From Lingula anatina (Eukaryota; Brachiopoda; Lingulata; Lingulida; Lingulidae): a DNA stretch of 64,000 nucleotides. The position numbers were made by a program, and so were the translations under genes. The stretch is taken from contig NW_019775591.1 in the NCBI RefSeq assembly GCF_001039355.2, forward strand, positions 734,666 through 798,665, given 5' to 3'. Of the stretch, positions 57,750 through 64,000 are shown one piece after another; positions within the stretch are counted from its first letter, which is position 1; the number at the start of each line of letters is the position of its first letter. The notes beneath the pieces were generated by a model, which worked only from the letters and a program-made list of their open reading frames with translations, was not told the origin of the DNA and did not search any database.

Positions 57750-59529
57750 TGGTAGTATTTTCAGTAATGCCACATTGGGATGGGGAGTTAGATATGTGAC
57801 ATTAACGCCATCTTGAGGACAATTTTGCAATTTTACATGAATGCCACCTGCAGCATTTGAAAATTTATATGTAGGCCATCTGAAGGTACTTGTAGATACT
57901 GGCGGTAGTGAGTTTCCCCCACCAAGCAAAACATCCAGGTTGGATTTTGAAATTAAATGTGGGAAGTTGATCTGATGGACACAAATTGTTTGTTGGATAT
58001 GATGAAGGGGATGCGACTTTCTTCTTTCTCAAACTGAAGGGCAGTTAAAGAATGTTTACACTTTTTTCTGTCAGTCATTGACTGAATTCAATATTGCTTG
58101 AGAATTAATTGACATATTCACACTGAATTTTAAGTTTTGAATTGCAGTTATTTGGCAAGAATGAAAATTAACTTTTTCAAGTTGGAAAAAGCATCAGACT
58201 TGACAAAATGAATGGAGTAATAAAGTAGACTAAAATTCACGTGTCCTTCGAATAATTTCACGTCCAGTGTTAAGGGGAAAAAAACAGCAGCTTGCATTAA
58301 AACCGACTTGATCAAAATCTGTTTATTAAGTCTGGATATGGTTACCCCAAAAAGTTGGGTGGAAATTACCTAGTTATTTCATAATTTTTGCTACTTTATT
58401 ATTTTTTCTAATATATGATGATGTAATTTTCAGTGTTAAAGTTGATGTTTGTACTCTTCATGACTTTGTGTAGAAGCTTAATATGTTTTATTACATAGTA
58501 GCATTAAACTCTTGTTACTGACCAGAATTATTTCGGTTCTCTTGGTCAAATTTGAAGTTGATATAGCTGACAACTTTAAACAATGGAATTAATTCATTTG
58601 TTAATGTCAGACAATTTCATATTTATAATGTCTACGTGCATGTTTAAACAAACCTATAAATCAAATTTGTATTTCCTATTGGTATTGCTTGTTATCCTAA
58701 AACTAAGGTGAGCTTCATTTGATATACGTACACAGTTTAAAACACATCCGTCAGTGCATGTGAGGGAATATTGCTAAAGAGAAATGATGAGTAAGAGTTG
58801 GCACTTGTTTGTGTTGAACAATAAACTTTTTTTGTATAATGGGCCTTCACATTTTATTTACTGAACGTTTCTTGTCTTGAACACTGCCCAGATAATTTCA
58901 TTCCCAAATTCCTCAGGTTCACTCAGCTTGGGACTCCTTGTTATCATTCCACTCTTCCTGAATGGATCTTTTTGGATGGTAAAATATTAAGTTCCTCTGG
59001 ATTCTTTTCTTTCATTGTAGACTGTAAAGTGATTAACAGAAAAATATAGCCTCATCTTGGGTCTTCCCTTTTCTCTTTCAAAATTCCAAAATGTCTCCCC
59101 AGTTTTAAATGAAATGAATAACATTGACCTTGTAAGTCTATCAATTAACCCACTCAACATCTTCTCAACAATTAAAAAATGTTTCCAAGCTGGCAGAAAA
59201 GTGCCTTGAGAGTATATTTTTGAAATTTATTTATTAGAGTACATAACCTTACATCTGCAAAAGGTGATCACAGAACTATGACAAAAATTCCTGAAAGCAT
59301 ATGCAAGGTGTAAGACCACTAACTTCCTTCTGTAAATTTGATTAATTCTTGAAATGTTAAAAAAGATATACTTCTGCAAATTTGATTAATTCTTGAAATG
59401 TTAAAAAAGATATACAATGGGAAATAAATTTTATGTAATCAAATCAAATGTACCAAATTTCCTGACTAGGAACACTTGGAATTTTTTCCTTCACAATGCA
59501 CTCAATAAATCCAATATTCAAACTTTGAA
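57750..59529. other. Convergent 3' UTRs of FAM120A-like and COX19
   Basis: No coding sequence is seen. A plus-strand AATAAA at 58820-58825 is a good candidate end for the FAM120A-like transcript (3' UTR about 1.1 kb). A minus-strand AATAAA candidate near 59225 would end COX19. A 46-bp tandem duplication (about 59329-59416, core GATTAATTCTTGAAATGTTA) lies in the COX19 3' UTR. Confidence 0.6.
58820..58825 (+). terminator. Candidate polyadenylation signal of the FAM120A-like gene
   Basis: AATAAA about 1.07 kb after the stop codon, followed by a T-rich stretch. Other AATAAA matches, for example near 58219, are possible. Confidence 0.5.
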
Positions 59530-59784
59530 CTAGTCTCCCTTCCCACCATCCTTGTCTCCATACCCCAAGGACTTCCAATCCTCTTTTGCCATTAAATCTT
59601 TGTCCATGCGACACTGCAGATAATCTTTGGCTACGTCCCTGCACGCAGAATTATCCTGCTTATTGTTCTTTAGGCAGCGCAAATATTCCTTCATTTTCTT
59701 TTTACATTCACCTTCGTGATCCAAAGGAAAACTTCCTTTCATGGGAGGTGTTCGATCAATGAGCGGATTGCGACTTAAGGCCAT
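59530..59784 (-). CDS. COX19: Cytochrome c oxidase assembly factor COX19
   Basis: An 84-residue protein in one uninterrupted frame. The twin CX9C (CHCH) pattern is intact: CKKKMKEYLRC and CRDVAKDYLQC. KGSFPLDHEGEC before it and LGYGD after it match COX19 of other animals. Known role: copper-related assembly of cytochrome c oxidase in the intermembrane space, imported by the Mia40 disulfide relay. The CDS has no intron, whereas human COX19 is split as far as I recall. It lies 328 bp downstream of TPRKB on the same strand and ends tail-to-tail with FAM120A. Intact and full-length, so a working gene is likely. Confidence 0.93.
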   Translation of the reverse strand: MALSRNPLIDRTPPMKGSFPLDHEGECKKKMKEYLRCLKNNKQDNSACRDVAKDYLQCRMDKDLMAKEDWKSLGYGDKDGGKGD

Positions 59785-60111
59785 GTCTGTTACTGTCTGC
59801 GTCGTTTAACAAGTGTTTTTCCTTAGTGAGTGTAAAAAAATCCCTGTAATAAATAACAATGTGGTTTATCTTAACAAAAAGGAAAATTTTATGTCTTTTT
59901 AACAAATGCCTCTATTATTAAAAGCTTCGTTCATACAGGAGTGTCTTCACTGGTGCCTTTGTTGCTACAATGTCCCTCTCACTAATGAAACAAAACCTTG
60001 CCGACAGTTATAATAATTCAGTGTCTACCCTGCAGTTTTTATGGCCGTAAATATGACACAAAATGAAAAAGTCTGTCACTGCTTTATGTGCTGCTTCCTT
60101 CTTTCCTTCTG
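59785..60111. promoter_or_regulatory. COX19 upstream / TPRKB downstream spacer
   Basis: A spacer of 327 bp between two minus-strand genes. It must hold the COX19 promoter and the TPRKB 3' end. I see no further gene and no clear individual element. Confidence 0.5.
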
Positions 60112-61821
60112 CTACAGAGACACTATGTCCTTGCTGGCAATCCTATTAACCACTGCCTCCAACACCGTTCCAATACTGAGTTCAATATCTGGTATTTTGT
60201 ATACCTGGAAAAAAGGTTGAATAAAATGAATTCCTATAAAATCACACAGATCTGTAATTCAATCAAGGTCTCTCTCTTAGACAGACCACTCTACAAGATT
60301 ATTTTAAATCCACCTAGAGGCTATCTAGCGCTATTTATATACAGACACATGAAGGTAATAAGAAATAAGCATAAGTAATCTGTTTGTCAAATAAGTAAAC
60401 ATTCCCTAAAACTGAAACTTTCATCTACATCATTAAGGACTTTCTGAATTGGTTTCCCCTATTACTTCATTACGGGCAACCCTGCACTCATTGGAAATAG
60501 CATGCTACTGACCTTTTTAACAGTGTCCAGATCTGTGAACTCTGGTAAGGACTCCAACGCCACCTGTTGTCCTTGAATCACACTAAGGAAGTCTTGAGGC
60601 TTGGTGCTCTCTTCAGCCAGTGAGACAATAAGCACTGAAGTCTCCTGATCTGTGACACCAAACTTCTTGTAGGAGTCCGAGATCTGTGAAAGATAAGCGC
60701 AGCACTTTTTTTAATTTAAAGCATATAATCTTGACAATTTTTTTTCACTTTCTTGGTACTCAGTATCGTCCACGTTCAGCTGCAGAACTAACTAATTGGA
60801 GCTTATACCATACAATATCTCATAGCTCTTGACCTGAATTATATCATTAGATGCATTAACCATCATATACACTGATCAGACTTACATTCTTTGAGGGAGC
60901 CAAGCTGTACAAGATTTCTGAATGCAGAGTTCTGGTATACTTCTTGTTGTTACTGTGAAGGTGAACTGCCTTGTTGACTGCTACCAGCACTTGAAAAGGG
61001 TCCACAACCTAAAAGCAAAGGGAGTGAAATGTGGAAAAAAAGTTAAAATCTGTGAAAATGTTAAGAAATTTGGAAATAGGGCAATGGAATGTGGAAATAA
61101 TTGAGGTAAAGATATGTGGAAATGTAAGCTCTGTTTAAATCAGTAATACCCATTTCTAACAATAAGTCTATTGACTTCTCAATGTTATCTTAATAATATA
61201 ACTACCATTTTTTAAAATATTCCTGATTCGTACAAATAGTAGTGAAGTATCCATAAAGCATAACATACTAAAACATAGTATACAATCATATATATACAGT
61301 AATATATAATGTTAAATAGAATAAACGAGTATTGCATTCTCTTTCTTGAACATTTCATTGCAATTAGGGAAAATTCACAATATAAGACATACATTAAAGT
61401 GTGATTTTCAAAAACAGTGATCCTTAGTGTGTCTTGTAGATGAGAGTAGTTACTAAAGAAACAAAACAAAATATTTAGATTTATCATGCTAAATATAATG
61501 TTTACTGGTAACATGCTAAAATTGATTTATTTCGAATTTGCATAACAGGAAACGTTTGTAATTCTGCCATTCATTTAATTGTACTGTATCAACCCTCAAG
61601 TTTCAAGGTGACAAATGGTCGTGAAAAAGAAACGTGACTGGCGATTTATGAAACAATTAATTTCCCCAAATACTTACAACACTGGGTTTAATAAGCGCTG
61701 CCTCAAACTTTCCTTCAATGACCAGTTTTCTCACTTCTGAAAGGTTTCTTACGTCTTTGTAGAGAACTATCGAAAGCGTCAAGTTAGAGCCTAAAAAGTT
61801 TTCATAACTCTTCAAACCCAT
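60112..61821 (-). CDS. TPRKB: TPRKB, EKC/KEOPS complex subunit (CGI121 family)
   Basis: Four exons in phase: 61678-61821, 60886-61008, 60513-60683, 60112-60204; 176 residues, the family's usual length. Motifs matching TPRKB are [71 protein letters not shown] and the C-terminal [19 protein letters not shown]. Known role: regulatory subunit that binds PRPK/Bud32 in the KEOPS complex, which makes t6A37 on tRNAs. The start ATG (61821) is 229 bp from the divergent ALG10 start. Confidence 0.94.
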
Positions 61822-62050
61822 CACAGCTTGAGTAGCTTGAGTGGTATACAGTACTTATAATAAGTTTCGAAGCACTCGATTTATTTTTCAATTAAAAATA
61901 TATGAATGTATTTGGATATGCTACTGAACAGCTTAAATCATATTTATTTTCTATCGGTGCCACTGCATTTTAATGAAGCAGTCGCTTTGCAAGAGTGAAA
62001 ACGTGTGATTTTAAAGTTGCGAAACTAAAGTCTTTATACGCATAACCAAG
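61822..62050. promoter_or_regulatory. Divergent promoter region, TPRKB / ALG10
   Basis: Only 229 bp separate the opposed ATGs of TPRKB and ALG10. A shared bidirectional promoter is inferred from the geometry. The stretch is AT-rich and I identify no specific motif. Confidence 0.6.
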
Positions 62051-62224
62051 ATGGCAGCCCCCGGTGGAAGGCACACGTTGGCAGCCCTCGAAGTGTGCGG
62101 GGTTTTACTCTGCTTGGCTGCCACTCTGCTGTTCAAGTTTGACGAGAAACAACCGATACCGTACATGGACGAACAATTCCACATTGGACAGGTCATCAAA
62201 TATTGCGAAGGGAATTTTTATGAG
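62051..62224 (+). CDS. ALG10: ALG10 alpha-1,2-glucosyltransferase, first exon
   Basis: The exon encodes 58 residues: an N-terminal hydrophobic segment (LEVCGVLLCLAATLLF) followed by PYMDEQFHIGQ and YCEGNFYE, the conserved start of ALG10, ending at a phase-0 donor GAG|GTGATT. Known role: adds the terminal glucose to the dolichol-linked oligosaccharide at the ER membrane. The remaining exons lie beyond the window. It is divergent from TPRKB. Confidence 0.9.
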
Positions 62225-64000
62225 GTGATTATGTGCATATCTGTAACTAGTGTAAGACCGCATTCACATCGAGTTGAGCCAGGCTTTACAAATCCTGGGA
62301 CAAAATATGGCGGACGTACATGAAAGAAAAACCGTCTAATCTTTTAATAGTCTCACCGCCTCTCACACGCCCCTCCACGCGTCGTCCCTGCGGGGGTACA
62401 GTCATTAAATCTCAGCTCCATTGGGACGACACATGGGGAGGCGTGTTTCGAACACATGTCAGTATGAGGCCTTATCTGTGTACAGGGCTCAACACAAACG
62501 GTTGTCCGCTTGCCCGGGGCAACTAAAATCTGCCGTCGGACAAGTAAATTTTACGTCCAGTTGCCCGGCGGGCAAGTGAATTTTTTTGCTTTTGGCAGTA
62601 CAATGTTAGATCTGATGTTAAAAGATTGAAGCATTACACGTTTTTCCTTTTTTGCACAATAACGTCACAAACTGTAACATACGTCAATCCAAGATTTCTG
62701 TATTCTAATGCATGCACAGCTTTCTAAAAATAACTGGCAGTCACTATCTCCATCGGCAGTGCCTCGTTTTCAGAGTGCTGTCATATTCTATAATTTGAAG
62801 CATTTAGTCAAACTAAAACGAGGCAAGTTGTTCTTGGAAACATTTAGCCACGTGATTTAAGTTAAGAAGGCACTCTCTTTTACGTTTATCTGGCACTTTT
62901 TGTATTGGTTGGGAAATATTTAGAAGCATATAATTTCCTAGCTTTAGCCACGAAAGAAGTGGAAAATAAGCAGTCACACTGTTGCTAAGTGAGAGTTTGC
63001 AGGGACCAGCTTGCGGTGGTTTTGACCAGTTAGCAGACAGCTGAACTGCTTCTGTAACTGATAGAGATTTCCCGGACTTGAAATGCTTATAGTTTATATA
63101 TTTAGCAACAATTTCAGGGAGAAACAGGAGGAAGAGTAAGCTTCCTTAAAGTATGGACATTTTAATTGATGAAGTTGGATAAATATGTTAATTTTTTGCA
63201 CCCACCTAATAAAAGCAGTGTACTACACAAATACTTGTTTGAGGGAACGAGTGAGCACTTGTCAGTATCCAGACAGTGTGGCACCGATCATGGTCTGTCA
63301 CAAGCATTTCAGAGCTTTGTTGACCTAGTTTTTTTTTGACACTTTAATGAATGTGGAAGTCTGTCTAAGAGTATGTTTGGGATCTCCTCTACATTTTAAA
63401 TCATTGGCTTTACTATTTATTCAATGAAAAAGGTATCTGAGCTATGTTGATACCACAGCTTTATTAGTTAAAATGCCACCAATCCAATATTTGGCTTCAA
63501 AAATTTCAATTGTAATCAGCCATGGAGGAGGAGGAGAAGGGGAATCCTCATTCTAGCATTTGTAGGTGCTAAGTATGCAATTCTTTATTAATGAATTTTT
63601 TATCATGCTTAGCTTAACTTCATATACTCCTCAAGACATATGAAACAAGACAATTATGTCACTGTGCCACATAAAATGTTGAAAAATCTGTTCAAAATAG
63701 CCTAAAATGCACCAAATTGCACCTTGATTGAGTGCAGAAAAGTGCTATGAAGTAACCAGTGGCATTTTAGATTTTACTATCAAATTATCATTTGTGTAAT
63801 TTGGTGTTGTCAAGGCAATCCTACTATATTTTAAAGTGAATTATATTAAGATTAATTTTTGAAGTTTGAAAGTATTGTTTCTCTTCTATTGATTTTGTCA
63901 ACTGTTCTGCAGAAATAAATAAATGTTTTTTTTTATAAAAAGAGAAAAAAAAAAAGAAGTTGGAGATAGTGACTGACCAATCTGTACTTGATGAGTAAAT
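62225..64000 (+). other. ALG10: ALG10 intron, running to the window end
   Basis: No coding exon is recognised. Near 62505-62575 a repeat-like block carries two versions of GGACAAGT / GGGCAAGT around TTGCCCGG, unlike the rest of the intron. The remainder is AT-rich with an A/T-rich end near 63930. Confidence 0.5.

Noticed and set aside
62320-62526. Plus-strand frame after ALG10 exon 1
   Set aside because: Lies beyond the ALG10 donor in the intron, no family similarity.

Overview
This is a eukaryotic (metazoan) genomic window: AT-rich, intron-dense, with GT-AG splice sites, AATAAA signals, many microsatellites and several small foldback/MITE-like repeats. The genes (tandem-domain HDAC6, a copine, FAM120A, COX19, TPRKB, ALG10) are general animal genes. 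The single FAM120-type gene, introns of a few hundred bases and the repeat content suggest a marine invertebrate, perhaps a lophotrochozoan; that placement is a weak inference. Three single N bases (9451, 18313, 21370) look like collapsed scaffold gaps.

Layout. (1) 188-2805, plus: last two exons of an FAD polyamine/spermine-oxidase-like gene. (2) 2806-7276: 3' UTR and intergenic DNA with foldback elements. (3) 7277-32453, minus: a complete HDAC6 gene, 34 coding exons that I could chain in phase by hand: basic N-terminus, two deacetylase domains, linker and C-terminal ZnF-UBP. It holds exon duplications, a 2.3-kb tandem repeat of four catalytic exons next to N gaps, and an apparent one-base frameshift in the zinc finger. 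(4) 32454-36282: 5' flank with two inverted MITEs, then the probable copine 3' UTR. (5) 36283-47466, minus: a complete 21-exon copine (two C2 domains plus a vWA-like domain), with a GC-AG first intron. (6) 47879-57749, plus: a complete 17-exon FAM120A-like gene, divergent from the copine across about 410 bp. (7) 59530-59784, minus: COX19, apparently intronless. (8) 60112-61821, minus: TPRKB (KEOPS subunit), four exons. (9) 62051 onward, plus: first exon of ALG10, divergent from TPRKB across about 230 bp, followed by intron to the end of the window.

The genes are independent housekeeping or regulatory loci rather than a pathway cluster; the only evident coupling is two divergent gene pairs that probably share promoters. 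The most interesting features are in HDAC6: a pair of equal-length, same-phase alternative exons that each carry the third zinc-ligand aspartate of deacetylase domain 1; a second, diverged exon pair in the same domain; near-identical exon lengths between the two deacetylase domains; and the frame break in the ubiquitin-binding zinc finger.

All exon borders were derived by eye from splice consensus, phase continuity and remembered family similarity. No alignment or database search was run.
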